A DNA stretch of 64,000 nucleotides from Sediminibacterium ginsengisoli (GCA_945865545.1 CAMBEQ010000006.1:19007-83006); one strand, 5' to 3'. Shown: positions 11,219 through 22,068, numbered from the stretch's first letter. Made by a program: numbers and translations. The notes: generated by a model from the sequence alone, not told the origin.

Positions 11219-11863
11219 TTATTTATAATTGAAAGCTCCATAAAAAAGTGCTGCACTAAAAACCAATATGATTAAACCAGAGATACGGTTAATAAGTACC
11301 ATATTTCTTTCGGTCAATTTAGGTCTAAGCACACTGGCCAATGCGACTTTAGCTAAATCAGTTACCAGTACAAACAACAAGCAAGTGCCAAAAACAATTA
11401 ATTTATAGTGTAAGGCATTACTTGTCTCTTCTGCGCTTACTCCTATGGCAGCCGTCCAAGCAAACCAAAATAAAAATACACTTGGATTTAATGTATTCAT
11501 AAAAAAGCCAGATGCAAAAATAGCAAGTAAATCCCTCTTTCTCATTGGCTTATCCTTGTCCTCTTCCCCTGGTTCAAATTTTATTTTTTTAAAAAATAAG
11601 GTATATAGCCCCATGAATAATAAAAACCCAGCCCCCACCATTGCAATAATTGCTTTATGGGTTAATACCATGGTAAATAAGGCAGTAAAAATATTACAGA
11701 TAGTTAATAGGGCTATATCACTTGCAGATACGCCTGCAACAAAAATATAGCCAGCCCTTCGCCCATTGGTTAAGCTTTGTTTTAAGATAGCAAAAATAAC
11801 TGGGCCAATTGAAATACTTAATAAAAACCCAAGCAACAAGCCCTTAAGTAGCGGAGCTATCAT
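11219..11863 (-). CDS. LysE family amino-acid exporter
   Basis: GLLLGFLLSISIGPVIFAILKQSLTNGRRAG, typical LysE N-terminus with multiple TM segments. Confidence 0.9.
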   Translation of the reverse strand: MIAPLLKGLLLGFLLSISIGPVIFAILKQSLTNGRRAGYIFVAGVSASDIALLTICNIFTALFTMVLTHKAIIAMVGAGFLLFMGLYTLFFKKIKFEPGEEDKDKPMRKRDLLAIFASGFFMNTLNPSVFLFWFAWTAAIGVSAEETSNALHYKLIVFGTCLLFVLVTDLAKVALASVLRPKLTERNMVLINRISGLIILVFSAALFYGAFNYK

Positions 11864-11864
11864 A

Positions 11865-13385
11865 TTAAATAGTTGAAATAAATATTTTCCACTCTTCTAA
11901 CAAAGCCCCCTTCAATACTCTTGGAAATTTATGTTGACCACCAATTTTCCCTTTAGTGGTAAGAAAAGTCATAAAGGCCTCCTCTGTTAAAACGGTGATA
12001 CGAACTTGTTTTAATGCCGATTTTCTTTCAATGGCGTAATCATCATTCAATACAATTAATTTTTCGTCAATTTTATTGGCTAATAAAGATGCCTCAATAT
12101 TTTGATCACATGCTACATACCAATGGTGGCCAAAAAAACTACCAACGGATTCTCCCGTAACACAGTATTCTGGAATAGATAAATTTAACTCTTCACTCAC
12201 CAATTGAATGGCTTTGTTCATATTGTCCACACTTAAGTGTTCCCCTACTAAACTTAAAAAATGTTTTGTTCGACCTGTAATTATTATTTCTGCATTGTCT
12301 TTGTCAATAAATCTAATAGTATCTCCAATTAAATAACGCCAAGCGCCCGCAGCCGTACTTATTAAAATCGCATAGTCTTTACCCTCCTCAATCTCATGAA
12401 TTAAAAAAGTTTCAGGATTTTCCACCATTTCTCCATTCGCATCAAAATTAATATCATCAAAGGGGACAAACTCAAAAAAGATATGTTGATTAAATGAAAG
12501 TTTCATGCCCTTGGCATCCTGTTTGTCCTGCCAAGCAATAAAGCCTTCGCTAGCCAAATAAGTTTCTACATACTCAATAGGCTTACCCAATAATTTTTCA
12601 AAACCATGTTTATAAGGCTCAAAGCTTACACCGCCATGTACAAAAAAAGCAAGGTTGGGCCATATTTCATGAATATTATTTAATTGATATTTCGCAATCA
12701 CCATTTCAATACACATTTGAATCCAGGCAGGCACGCCTACAATAAATCCAATATCCCATTGGGGCGCTTTCTCTACAATCTCCATTAATTTTTTATTCCA
12801 ATCTCTTTCTTTTGCAATTTTTCTTCCTGGTTTATAAAAGGGCTGAAACCAAAAAGGGGCTTTTTTAGCGGTAATACCACTTAGGTCACCTGCATAATAG
12901 CCTGGACCTTTTTGTAAATCGGTACTGCCTCCAAGTGTTAAGCAGCCTTTTCCAATGGAGGCTAAGGGCACATCCTGATAATTAAACAAACTTAGTAGCT
13001 GCTTAATCATGATAATTTTATTTCCCCTCAATAAGTCATTGGTGATAGGAATGTATTTGCTTGCCGACTCACTTGTGCCGCTGCTTAAAGCAAAATATTT
13101 AATTTTTCCTGGCCAACATATATCTGGTTTACCTTCTAAGGTCAAATGCCACCAGTCATTATAAATTTTATTATAATTATAGGTAGGCACATTTTTTTGA
13201 AATGCTTTTGCGGGGTGTTTACTTAATAGAATTTCATTAAAATGAAAAGCTTGACCAAAGGCAGTATATCTAGCACGCCGTAATAATTTCTTAAGCACTC
13301 GCAATTGCGCTCTTTTAGGGCTTCTTGGGGGAATGCCAAGTGCTTTATTAATGTTTTTTGGCAAGTTAATCTCAAAAATAGGCAT
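11865..13385 (-). CDS. GH3 auxin-responsive promoter family protein (acyl-amido synthetase-like), copy 1
   Basis: FALSSGTSESASKYIPIT, GGVSFEPY, ASEGFIAWQD, YLIGDTIRF, GQHKFPRVL. Confidence 0.92.
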   Translation of the reverse strand: MPIFEINLPKNINKALGIPPRSPKRAQLRVLKKLLRRARYTAFGQAFHFNEILLSKHPAKAFQKNVPTYNYNKIYNDWWHLTLEGKPDICWPGKIKYFALSSGTSESASKYIPITNDLLRGNKIIMIKQLLSLFNYQDVPLASIGKGCLTLGGSTDLQKGPGYYAGDLSGITAKKAPFWFQPFYKPGRKIAKERDWNKKLMEIVEKAPQWDIGFIVGVPAWIQMCIEMVIAKYQLNNIHEIWPNLAFFVHGGVSFEPYKHGFEKLLGKPIEYVETYLASEGFIAWQDKQDAKGMKLSFNQHIFFEFVPFDDINFDANGEMVENPETFLIHEIEEGKDYAILISTAAGAWRYLIGDTIRFIDKDNAEIIITGRTKHFLSLVGEHLSVDNMNKAIQLVSEELNLSIPEYCVTGESVGSFFGHHWYVACDQNIEASLLANKIDEKLIVLNDDYAIERKSALKQVRITVLTEEAFMTFLTTKGKIGGQHKFPRVLKGALLEEWKIFISTI

Positions 13386-13453
13386 CTAAAGAGTCGGTTT
13401 TAATTTTTAAAGATTATCTGCAAAAATAGGAATGTTATTCCAGCAAACGAACC

Positions 13454-13465
13454 TACTTTTGCCCT
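13454..13465 (+). promoter_or_regulatory. Putative -7 element TACTTTTG four nt upstream of ATG
   Basis: Matches Bacteroidota TAnnTTTG; spacer CCCT then ATG. Confidence 0.5.
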
Positions 13466-14242
13466 ATGATTAAAAATACATTATTAAATGCCGTTGAAGC
13501 TGGAGGCAAAGTATTAAAACAGTTTTTTAACGGTTCTTTTACAATTGAAAGCAAGGGGTCTTTAAACGATCTGGTAACCGAGGCCGACCATGCTTCAGAA
13601 AAAGCAATCTTTAAGGTCATTCAAGACGCCTTTCCCACTCATTTTATTTTAAGTGAAGAAACGGGAGAAATTAAACAAGACTCCAATATTAAATGGATTA
13701 TCGACCCTATTGATGGTACTATTAATTTTGCCAATGGTATTCCTATTTGTTGTGTAAGTATTGGGGTAGAAGAAAATGGAAAAATGATTTTAGGAGCAGT
13801 ATACAACCCCATGATGAATGAACTTTTTATTGCAGAGCGAGGACAAGGCGCTACTTTAAACGGAAATAAAATAAAAGTAAGTGTAAAAGAAAATTTATTA
13901 AATAGTTGTTTAGTGACAGGATTTCCTTATCAATATTTAGATGCGGCCAATGGCCCGCTCCAAATTTTTGATAAATTAATACGTAAGGCCATTCCTGTAA
14001 GAAGATTGGGTAGTGCGGCTATTGATTTGTGCTGGACGGCAGCAGGAAGATTTGATGGATTTTATGAACACAAGTTACAAGCTTGGGATAGTGCGGCAGG
14101 ATTTTTAATGGTAGAAGAAGCGGGAGGTAAAGTAACCGATTTAAGTGGCAACCCCTACAGTCCGTACCAGCCGGGAATTATAGCCACCAACGGGAAAATA
14201 CATGATCAATTATTAGCTGTTATTAAAGGCGGAAATTTATAA
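13466..14242 (+). CDS. Inositol monophosphatase family protein
   Basis: ILSEETGE, WIIDPIDGTINFANGIPICCVSIG, WDSAAGFLMVEEAGG. Confidence 0.95.
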   Translation: MIKNTLLNAVEAGGKVLKQFFNGSFTIESKGSLNDLVTEADHASEKAIFKVIQDAFPTHFILSEETGEIKQDSNIKWIIDPIDGTINFANGIPICCVSIGVEENGKMILGAVYNPMMNELFIAERGQGATLNGNKIKVSVKENLLNSCLVTGFPYQYLDAANGPLQIFDKLIRKAIPVRRLGSAAIDLCWTAAGRFDGFYEHKLQAWDSAAGFLMVEEAGGKVTDLSGNPYSPYQPGIIATNGKIHDQLLAVIKGGNL

Positions 14243-14250
14243 AATATTTT

Positions 14251-15285
14251 ATGTCAACAGAAAGAACCGAAATAGACAAATTGGGTGAGTTTGGATTGAT
14301 TGACCATCTCACTGAAAATTTTGAAACACAAAACGCGTCTACCATTTTATCTATAGGAGATGACGCGGGAGTGATTGATCATTTTGGAAAACAAACTGTA
14401 ATAACCACCGACTTGCTCATTGAAGGAGTTCATTTTGATTTAATGTATACCCCTTTAAAACACTTGGGCTATAAATCGGTGGTAGTGAACCTTAGTGATA
14501 TATATGCCATGAATGCGCAGCCTACCCAAATTACCTTAAGTATTGCTTTTAGCAATCGTTTTAGTTTAGAAGCGCTTGAAGAATTTTACGAAGGCGTAAA
14601 TATTGCTTGTGAAAAATACAATGTTGATTTAATTGGTGGTGATACTTCTACTTCCCAAAAAGGATTTATTATTTCTGTAACTGCATTAGGCGAAGTGGCG
14701 CCAGATAAATATATAAAAAGAAGTACCGCAGAAAGTGGCGATCTGTTATGCGTTTCGGGCGATTTGGGTGCTGCTTTTTTAGGCCTTACTTTAATGGAAA
14801 GAGAGAAAAAAATATTTATTGAGAACCCGCAAATACAACCCAATTTAGAAAACGAAGATTACATTGTTGGTAGATTGCTAAAACCAGAAGCAAGAAAAGA
14901 TATTTTAGAAATATTGGAAACACAAAATATTATACCCACCTCCATGATGGACATTAGTGATGGTTTAAGTAGTGAGGTATTGCATTTATGCAAACAAAGT
15001 AATTTGGGTTGTAGAATTTATGAAGAAAAAATTCCTATTCATGAATCCAGTCGTGCAGCAGCCTTTAAGTTTGGTTTAGATCCTACAGTATGTGCATTAA
15101 ATGGCGGAGAAGATTATGAACTTATTTTTACGATGAAACAATCCGACTATGATAAAATAACTTTACAAGAAGAGATAAGCGTTATAGGGTATATGTGTGA
15201 TAAAGAAGAAGGGGCTAAATTAATTACAAAAGGTAAAAATTTGTTTGATATCACTGCACAGGGTTGGAATGCATTTGGAAAGTAG
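14251..15285 (+). CDS. thiL: Thiamine-phosphate kinase
   Basis: SIGDDAGVID, TTDLLIEGVHFDL, VNLSDIYAMNAQP, GGDTSTSQKG, MDISDGLSSE, GGEDYELIF. Confidence 0.96.
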   Translation: MSTERTEIDKLGEFGLIDHLTENFETQNASTILSIGDDAGVIDHFGKQTVITTDLLIEGVHFDLMYTPLKHLGYKSVVVNLSDIYAMNAQPTQITLSIAFSNRFSLEALEEFYEGVNIACEKYNVDLIGGDTSTSQKGFIISVTALGEVAPDKYIKRSTAESGDLLCVSGDLGAAFLGLTLMEREKKIFIENPQIQPNLENEDYIVGRLLKPEARKDILEILETQNIIPTSMMDISDGLSSEVLHLCKQSNLGCRIYEEKIPIHESSRAAAFKFGLDPTVCALNGGEDYELIFTMKQSDYDKITLQEEISVIGYMCDKEEGAKLITKGKNLFDITAQGWNAFGK

Positions 15286-15314
15286 TTATTAATGGGGCAC
15301 CTAACTGTATATTA

Positions 15315-16397
15315 TTAAGCTACAATCATTTTAATTAATTCACGATCATCGTTTAAGCAAAGCAGGTCTGCTTTTCCACCTATTTCAATAGTACCTACTA
15401 AGTCCTTATTTTGCATCACTTGGGCAGGATAAACACTGCACATTCTAATGGCTTCTCCTAAATCCAACCCTACTTCGTTGACTAAATTATTTACCGATTT
15501 TAATTGTGTCAATGCAGATCCGCTTAAAACTCCATTGCTTTCATATTTATCACCCACTAATTGATGTGGATAGATTCCAGTTTTGGTGGTGGTTACCGCA
15601 TCTGTAATACAGAATAATCTTTCTCCCATTATATTTTTTGCAATTTTAATGGCAGCAAAATCTACATGATATCCATCACTTACTAAACTACACCTGGCTG
15701 TTTTGTGATTAAACAGAGCCCCTACCATACCTGGTGCACGGTGTTGTAAAGCACTCATCGCATTGTATAAATGAGTGGCCACCGTAATTCCATTGTTTAA
15801 AAAATTAGTAGCTAATTCATAAGAAGCATCTGTATGTCCTGCAGAAACTACAATATCATTTTGTTGAATTAAATCAATAATATTTTTATCTACTAATTCT
15901 GGTGCTAAGGTAATCATACTAACATATCCTTTGCCATAGGCAATTATGTCTTCCACTTCCTTAGTAGTAGGAGTATTAATGATACTTCCTAAGTGAGCGC
16001 CTTTTTTGGCAATATTTATCCAAGGTCCTTCAATATGAAGTCCAATACAACCCTTGCCTCCTTTAATTGTATACTCTTTTACCGCATCAATGGCTTTAAA
16101 AATTATTTCATTATTTTGAGAAGCAATAGTGGGTTGAAAATAGGCAACCCCTCCGGCCAATGAATAACGATATATTTTTTCAATAGTAGCTGCTTCTGGG
16201 TATTCAGATAATAATTTATTTTCTGCCCCATAAATTTGAAGATCTATAAGAGCGGGTACTACCAAAGGCATTGCATTATTAGCATCATAACCTTCCTTGG
16301 CTATACTTACTATTTTTTCATTTTCAAATGAAATGACCATTTCTGAAAGCCATTGACTTCCTGTAAATAATTTTTTAACAGACAAGCTGGTATGCAT
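15315..16397 (-). CDS. nagA: N-acetylglucosamine-6-phosphate deacetylase
   Basis: LHIEGPWIN, VSAGHTDASYE, THLYNAMSALQHRAPGMVGAL, ITDAVTTT. Start taken as MHTSLSV at 16397, removing overlap with the nitrilase gene. Confidence 0.93.
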   Translation of the reverse strand: MHTSLSVKKLFTGSQWLSEMVISFENEKIVSIAKEGYDANNAMPLVVPALIDLQIYGAENKLLSEYPEAATIEKIYRYSLAGGVAYFQPTIASQNNEIIFKAIDAVKEYTIKGGKGCIGLHIEGPWINIAKKGAHLGSIINTPTTKEVEDIIAYGKGYVSMITLAPELVDKNIIDLIQQNDIVVSAGHTDASYELATNFLNNGITVATHLYNAMSALQHRAPGMVGALFNHKTARCSLVSDGYHVDFAAIKIAKNIMGERLFCITDAVTTTKTGIYPHQLVGDKYESNGVLSGSALTQLKSVNNLVNEVGLDLGEAIRMCSVYPAQVMQNKDLVGTIEIGGKADLLCLNDDRELIKMIVA

Positions 16398-16413
16398 AAT
16401 GTAGGGTAAGTAA

Positions 16414-17199
16414 TTATTGAATATGAAAAAAATCGGCATCTTTCCAAAAAGGAAATTGTGATCGAGCGTTGGAGATTTCTTCTTTTTGTAAGGTGATGGT
16501 AAAAATATCTTCTTCGTAAGCGCAGTGATAGAGCACTTCTCCAAGGGGTCCAATAATTAAAGAGTCACCACTATGTGTAATATTATTTCCGTCTAATCCC
16601 ACTCGATTAACGCCAATGGTAACACATTGATTTTCTATAGCTCTTGCGGTAAGTAATGTTTTCCAGGCATGATTTCTTTTTTCTGGCCAATTGGCAACAT
16701 ATAATAGCACATCGTATTCCGATTCGGTTCCTTTTGTTTGTCTTGCCCAAATAGGGAAACGTAAATCATAGCAAATTTGTAAATTTATTTTCCATCCTTT
16801 TACGCTAGCAATTAATCTTTTATTTCCAGCAGTATAATGTTGATCTTCTCCAGCAAAAGCAAACAAATGCCTTTTATCATAATAACCTAATTCACCATTG
16901 GGCAACATCCAAATAAGTCGGTTGTAAAATTTGTCTTCTTCTTTAATAATAAGCGATCCGGTAATGATTGCTTTTTTCTTTTCTGATAAACGCCTCATCC
17001 AATCAATGGTAGGCCCATCCATCGTTTCGGCATATAATTCAGGGTGCATGCTAAAACCAGTACTGAACATTTCTGGTAAAACAATAATTTCGGTGAAGGA
17101 TTCAATACCCATTATTTTTTCTGCCAAATTTGCAAGATTAGCTCCCTTATCTTCCCAAAACAGATTAGTTTGTATGATTGAAAAACTGAGTGTTGACAA
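16414..17199 (-). CDS. Nitrilase/omega-amidase family protein
   Basis: VLPEMFSTGF (Glu), YDKRHLF (Lys), LQICYDLRFP (Cys) catalytic triad contexts. Confidence 0.92.
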   Translation of the reverse strand: MSTLSFSIIQTNLFWEDKGANLANLAEKIMGIESFTEIIVLPEMFSTGFSMHPELYAETMDGPTIDWMRRLSEKKKAIITGSLIIKEEDKFYNRLIWMLPNGELGYYDKRHLFAFAGEDQHYTAGNKRLIASVKGWKINLQICYDLRFPIWARQTKGTESEYDVLLYVANWPEKRNHAWKTLLTARAIENQCVTIGVNRVGLDGNNITHSGDSLIIGPLGEVLYHCAYEEDIFTITLQKEEISNARSQFPFWKDADFFHIQ

Positions 17200-17251
17200 A
17201 GCTTTATAATTTTAGTACTATCCTAAAGGTACAATATTCAAATAAAAAACT

Positions 17252-17725
17252 TTATTTCTTGTTTAATAACTGCAAAATGGGCATAATGAGTGCAGATTCA
17301 AAGCCACGTTGATTTAAAAAGGAATTGGTTTTAGCCATTCGGCTCATCCCCCTTTCTCCTTTTAAGGAATTCCATTTTTTGGTAGCCAATGTCAATAGTG
17401 TTTTATGATAGGCCGCCTCTTCAATACTATTTAATGCTTTTTTTATATTAACCGGGCTAACTCTTTTTTGTTGTAGAGCGTATTTTATTTTTTGCTTCCC
17501 CCAGGATTTGATTCTGAAATGTCCCCCTGCAAAACTTTCAGCAAAACGAGCCTCATTTAAAAAATTATCTGTGATTAAATCTGAAATGATTTCCTCCACT
17601 TCGGGTGTAGTCATGCCGAACTCATATAATTTATCTCGGACCTCTTGTTGAGCCCTTTCTTGGTAGGCACAATAATGCCGAATCCTTTGTATAGCCTGCT
17701 CTTTGCCTATTCTAATTTTTTGCAT
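17252..17725 (-). CDS. recX: Regulatory protein RecX
   Basis: Tandem three-helix repeats: AIQRIRHYCAYQERAQQEVRDKLYEFG...DLITDNFLNEARFAESFAGGHFRIKSWGKQKIKYAL. Confidence 0.88.
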   Translation of the reverse strand: MQKIRIGKEQAIQRIRHYCAYQERAQQEVRDKLYEFGMTTPEVEEIISDLITDNFLNEARFAESFAGGHFRIKSWGKQKIKYALQQKRVSPVNIKKALNSIEEAAYHKTLLTLATKKWNSLKGERGMSRMAKTNSFLNQRGFESALIMPILQLLNKK

Positions 17726-17891
17726 TTTGTCGATAAGAATGTCAATAAGAAATGCTAAAATAGCTTTTTAATCTTAAGATTTTGCATTAGTTTCGTTAGT
17801 GTTATTAAGGTTAAATTTTACGACCCAAGCAACTGTATTATGATGCTAAAGTTGGCAGGTTCAACCCCTAAAAATAAAACCACTGAGTATT

Positions 17892-19007
17892 ATGAAATTT
17901 ATAGTTTCTTCCTCTTCACTTTTAAAACACCTACAACAAATTTCTGGTGTTATTAATACGAATACCGTTCTACCTATTTTAGAAGATTTTTTATTTGAAA
18001 TTGAAGATAAAAAATTAAATATTGTAGCTACCGATTTAGAAACGGTCATGCGTGTACAAATGGATGTAGAAAGCAAAGCCAATGGCCGTGTTTGTATTCC
18101 AGCTAAAATATTAATAGACTCTTTAAAAAACATTGCCGATCAACCACTCACTTTTAATATTGATAAAAATTATGCGGTAGAAATTACCAGCGATAATGGA
18201 AAATATAAAGTGATGGGAGAAAATCCTGATAATTTTCCAAAAGAACCCACAGCCGATGATACCACTGGATTTAATATGACCAGCACTGGTCTATTAACTG
18301 CCATTAATAAAACTTTATTTGCGGTAAGTGGGGATGATTTACGTCCAGCCATGACTGGTGTATTTTTTGAATTGTCCAAAGACGGCGTACAATTTGTTGC
18401 TACAGATGCGCACCGTTTGGTGAGGTATAAAAGAACAGATACTAAAGCAAAACAAAATGCCTCTTTCATTGTTCCTAAAAAACCATTGAACTTATTAAAA
18501 AATGCATTACCGGATAATGAGGATCCAATTACCATTAGTTTTAATAGCAATCATTTATTTGTGGATCATGGTTCTACTCAATTAATATGTCGTTTAATTG
18601 ACGCACGCTTCCCCGATTATAAAGTGGTTATTCCTGCCGACAATCCTTATCGTCTAACAGTTAACAAACATGATTTCCAAAATGCATTGCGTCGAGTAAA
18701 TGTGTTTAGCAATAAAAGTACCAATCAAGTGGCTTTAAATATTACTGGCAATGAATTACAGATGGCTGCTCAAGACATTGATTTTAGTTTTGAAGGAAAT
18801 GAGCGCATGAGTTGCGAATACAAAGGGGAAGACATTCAAATTGCATTTAATGCAAAATTTTTAATTGAAATGTTAAGTGCTGCAGATACAGATGATGTTT
18901 TTCTTGAATTGTCAACACCTAGTAAAGCAGGACTTATCAAGCCATCCGAGCAAGCAGCGGGTGAAGACCTTTTGATGTTGGTGATGCCTTTAATGTTAAA
19001 TAGTTAA
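17892..19007 (+). CDS. dnaN: DNA polymerase III beta subunit
   Basis: MKFIVSSSSLLKHLQQISGVI, LEDFLFEIEDKKLNIVATDLET, VATDAHRLVRYKR, DARFPDYKVVIP. Confidence 0.98.
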   Translation: MKFIVSSSSLLKHLQQISGVINTNTVLPILEDFLFEIEDKKLNIVATDLETVMRVQMDVESKANGRVCIPAKILIDSLKNIADQPLTFNIDKNYAVEITSDNGKYKVMGENPDNFPKEPTADDTTGFNMTSTGLLTAINKTLFAVSGDDLRPAMTGVFFELSKDGVQFVATDAHRLVRYKRTDTKAKQNASFIVPKKPLNLLKNALPDNEDPITISFNSNHLFVDHGSTQLICRLIDARFPDYKVVIPADNPYRLTVNKHDFQNALRRVNVFSNKSTNQVALNITGNELQMAAQDIDFSFEGNERMSCEYKGEDIQIAFNAKFLIEMLSAADTDDVFLELSTPSKAGLIKPSEQAAGEDLLMLVMPLMLNS

Positions 19008-19052
19008 TCCCTATCCAATAAAACCAAAGTTTAATTGACTTTGTTTTAAAGG

Positions 19053-19092
19053 AAACCCGATGCCCCAATCAATGGAACATCGGGTTTTTTTA
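19053..19092 (+). terminator. Intrinsic terminator after dnaN
   Basis: aaacccgatg...catcgggttt followed by a T run. Confidence 0.85.
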
Positions 19093-19114
19093 TTTACATT
19101 TATACCATAATAAT

Positions 19115-19942
19115 ATGACCATGCTTGACCTTATAAAAAATTATTTTGAACAAATTCCAAGTTTGCATAGAGCCTTGTTATTGGCTGGTGGAATTACTTT
19201 TTTTTGGATGGTAGAAATAGCTAATCCATTATTCAATTTTAAATACAAAAAGCTTAAACACGCAGGCCTCAATCTCTTTTTTACTTTCACTACCATTATT
19301 ATTAATTTTTTGTTTGCTTTACTGATGGTCAAAGCAAGCTATTGGACTGTAGATCATCAATTTGGTTTATTGCATATAATTCAACTATCTCCTTGGCTGG
19401 AAGCAATTACTGGTTTATTATTACTGGATTTTATAGGAGCCTACTTAGTTCACATGATAGAACACAAAGTAAAATTTTTATGGAAATTTCATATGGTTCA
19501 TCATGCTGACACCCATGTAGACACTACTACAGGCAACAGACATCATCCGGGTGAGTCGGTGGTAAGAGCGGTGTTTGCTATTTTGGCCGTATTTATTTTA
19601 GGTACTCCCATGTGGATGGTGATGTTATATCAAAGTTTAAGTGTAATACTTACTCAATTTAATCATGCCAATATTAAAATTCCAAGCTGGTTTGATCAAA
19701 CTGTTGGATACATCATTGTTTCACCCAATATGCATAGGATACATCATCATATCAAGCGTCCACAAACCGATAGTAATTATGGTAATATTTTTTCTTTTTG
19801 GGATAGATTGTTTGGCACTTACAATTACACCCCCATGAGTGAAATCATTTATGGATTAGATGTATTAGACAACACCAAAGACCAATCATTAACGTATCAA
19901 CTAAAAGTACCTTTTGATAAGTCTATAAAATCTGATTACTAA
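19115..19942 (+). CDS. Sterol desaturase / fatty acid hydroxylase family membrane protein
   Basis: His clusters HMIEHK, HMVHHADTHVD, HRIHHHIKRPQTDSNYGNIFSFWDRLFGTY. Confidence 0.93.
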   Translation: MTMLDLIKNYFEQIPSLHRALLLAGGITFFWMVEIANPLFNFKYKKLKHAGLNLFFTFTTIIINFLFALLMVKASYWTVDHQFGLLHIIQLSPWLEAITGLLLLDFIGAYLVHMIEHKVKFLWKFHMVHHADTHVDTTTGNRHHPGESVVRAVFAILAVFILGTPMWMVMLYQSLSVILTQFNHANIKIPSWFDQTVGYIIVSPNMHRIHHHIKRPQTDSNYGNIFSFWDRLFGTYNYTPMSEIIYGLDVLDNTKDQSLTYQLKVPFDKSIKSDY

Positions 19943-19969
19943 TAGTAATTTAAAAAAGATACAAACCGA

Positions 19970-20689
19970 ATGAAAAAAGTTGGAGCTTTTATTCCTGCTC
20001 GCTATGCAGCTACCAGATTCCCTGCCAAACTAATGCAGCTACTGGGTAATAAAACAGTAATTAGGCATACCTATGACAATACCCTTGCCACTGGTTTATT
20101 TGACGAAGTATATGTAGTAACCGATAGCGATATTATTTACAAAGAAGTAATTGATAATGGCGGAAAGGCCATTATGAGTAAAAGAGTGCACGAAAGTGGA
20201 AGCGACCGAATTGCAGAAGCAATTGAAGGCTTAGACATTGATATTGTGGTGAATGTACAAGGAGACGAACCTTTTGTAAAAAAAGAGCCACTTGAAAAAG
20301 TAATTGCAGTATTTAAAGACGAAAAAGTACAAGTGGCATCACTCATGCAAGTGCTATCCAATGAGGCATTAATTGCAGACCCTAATTATGTAAAAGTAGC
20401 AGTAGATAAAAATTCAAATGCTTTATTTTTTTCAAGAAGTATTATTCCCTATCCAAGAAGTACGGAGGCCCCCATTACTTATTATGAACATATTGGCGTG
20501 TATGCTTTTAAAAAACAAGCACTGCTTGATTTTACTTCTTGGCCAATGACTCCCTTGGAAGCCGCCGAAAAAATTGAATGCCTTCGTTATTTGGAAAATG
20601 GAGTTAGTATTAAAATGGTAGTTACCCATTATATGGGCGTGGAGATAGATACCCCCGAAGATTTAATTAAAGCTGCACAACTTTTATAA
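19970..20689 (+). CDS. kdsB: 3-deoxy-manno-octulosonate (or 8-amino derivative) cytidylyltransferase
   Basis: [45 protein letters not shown]. Confidence 0.95.
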   Translation: MKKVGAFIPARYAATRFPAKLMQLLGNKTVIRHTYDNTLATGLFDEVYVVTDSDIIYKEVIDNGGKAIMSKRVHESGSDRIAEAIEGLDIDIVVNVQGDEPFVKKEPLEKVIAVFKDEKVQVASLMQVLSNEALIADPNYVKVAVDKNSNALFFSRSIIPYPRSTEAPITYYEHIGVYAFKKQALLDFTSWPMTPLEAAEKIECLRYLENGVSIKMVVTHYMGVEIDTPEDLIKAAQLL

Positions 20690-20699
20690 TTTAATATAC

Positions 20700-22046
20700 A
20701 TGAATAAAGGAAAACTATTTCAGTCAACGATAGTCGCTGCTTTGGCTGGATTTATTTTTGGATTTGATATGGTCGTTATTTCAGGTGCAGACAAACCTAT
20801 TCAACAGTTGTGGAATACCAGTCCTCTCTTTCATGGATTTTTTATTATGTCAATGGCCTTGTGGGGAACGGTGATAGGCTCTGTATTTGCAGGGGCTCCA
20901 ACCGAAAAATACGGCCGTAAAAACGTTTTAATCTGGTTGGGCCTAATGTTTATTGCTTCCGCTATTGGGTCTGCTTTGGCTCAAGATCCGTATACGTTTT
21001 CTTTTTTTAGATTGATTGGAGGTATTGCCATTGGTATTTCCTCCGTAGCAGCACCCACTTATATTTCTGAAATTTCAAATAAGGGCAATCGCGGTAAATT
21101 GGTGGGCATGTATCAATTTAATATTGTTTTTGGAATTTTAGTGGCGTATTTATCTAATTACTTTTTAGCAGGCTTTGGCGGCGTGAATGATTGGCGTTGG
21201 ATGTTAGCCGTTTTATTAATTCCTGCTGGTATTTATACATTGATGACATTAGGTTTACCAGAAAGCCCAAGGTGGTTGTTCTCCATCAAAAATGATGAAG
21301 CAGGGGCTAGAAAAACTTTAGAAGAAGTAGGAGTTGAAAATATTGAGCAAACGATACAAGAAATTAAAATAGCCAACGAACAAGAAAAAAAACAAGGTGG
21401 CCTTAACTTATTTACGAAACAGCATACTAAAATTATTTCATTGGCTTTTTTTGTAGCTTTTTTCAATCAAGTATCGGGAATTAATTTTCTTTTATATTAT
21501 GCACCTCGAATTTTAGAAGAAGCGGGTTTTGCAAAAAATAATTCTTTATTAAGTTCTATATCTCTAGGGTTAATGAATTTAATATTCACTTTCGTAGGTC
21601 TCTGGCTCATTGACCGTATTGGCCGCAAAACCTTACTAATTATTGGTTCTTTTGGCTACATTATAAGTTTATCTATGGTGGCTTATGGGTTTATTAATCA
21701 CAGCGCTCCTGAGTTTATGCTCACCTTCTTATTGTTATTTATTGCCTCACATGCTATTGGGCAAGGAGCAGTCATATGGGTATTGATATCTGAAATATTT
21801 CCTACTCCAATTCGTGCCAAGGGGCAAGCCTTTGGTGCAAGCATACATTGGATCTTTGCTGCATTAATTACGTTGATTACACCTGTTTTTTTAGATAGTG
21901 AGCATGGTATTTTTAAAGATAATCCATGGCCCATATTTGCTTTCTTTTGTGTTATGATGGCTTTACAATTAGTTTGGATATTACTTAAAGTACCAGAAAC
22001 CAAAGGGGTATCACTAGAAGAGTTACAAAAAAAACTAGTTCAATAA
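20700..22046 (+). CDS. Sugar porter family MFS transporter
   Basis: GFIFGFDMVVISGA, EKYGRKNVL, LPESPRWL, DRIGRKTLL, VPETKGVSLEE. Confidence 0.94.
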   Translation: MNKGKLFQSTIVAALAGFIFGFDMVVISGADKPIQQLWNTSPLFHGFFIMSMALWGTVIGSVFAGAPTEKYGRKNVLIWLGLMFIASAIGSALAQDPYTFSFFRLIGGIAIGISSVAAPTYISEISNKGNRGKLVGMYQFNIVFGILVAYLSNYFLAGFGGVNDWRWMLAVLLIPAGIYTLMTLGLPESPRWLFSIKNDEAGARKTLEEVGVENIEQTIQEIKIANEQEKKQGGLNLFTKQHTKIISLAFFVAFFNQVSGINFLLYYAPRILEEAGFAKNNSLLSSISLGLMNLIFTFVGLWLIDRIGRKTLLIIGSFGYIISLSMVAYGFINHSAPEFMLTFLLLFIASHAIGQGAVIWVLISEIFPTPIRAKGQAFGASIHWIFAALITLITPVFLDSEHGIFKDNPWPIFAFFCVMMALQLVWILLKVPETKGVSLEELQKKLVQ

Positions 22047-22068
22047 AATAAACAATACTATAAAAGTC

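Noticed and set aside
16397-16553. N-terminal extension of nagA in the ORF track
   Set aside because: Overlaps the nitrilase gene; the NagA-like sequence begins at MHTSLSV (16397).
17800-17890. tRNA-like GGTTCAACCCC motif upstream of dnaN
   Set aside because: No acceptor, D or anticodon stem can be formed around it; most likely part of the dnaN leader.
18170-18550. 126-aa minus-strand ORF inside dnaN
   Set aside because: Fully antisense to dnaN; composition consistent with a shadow frame.
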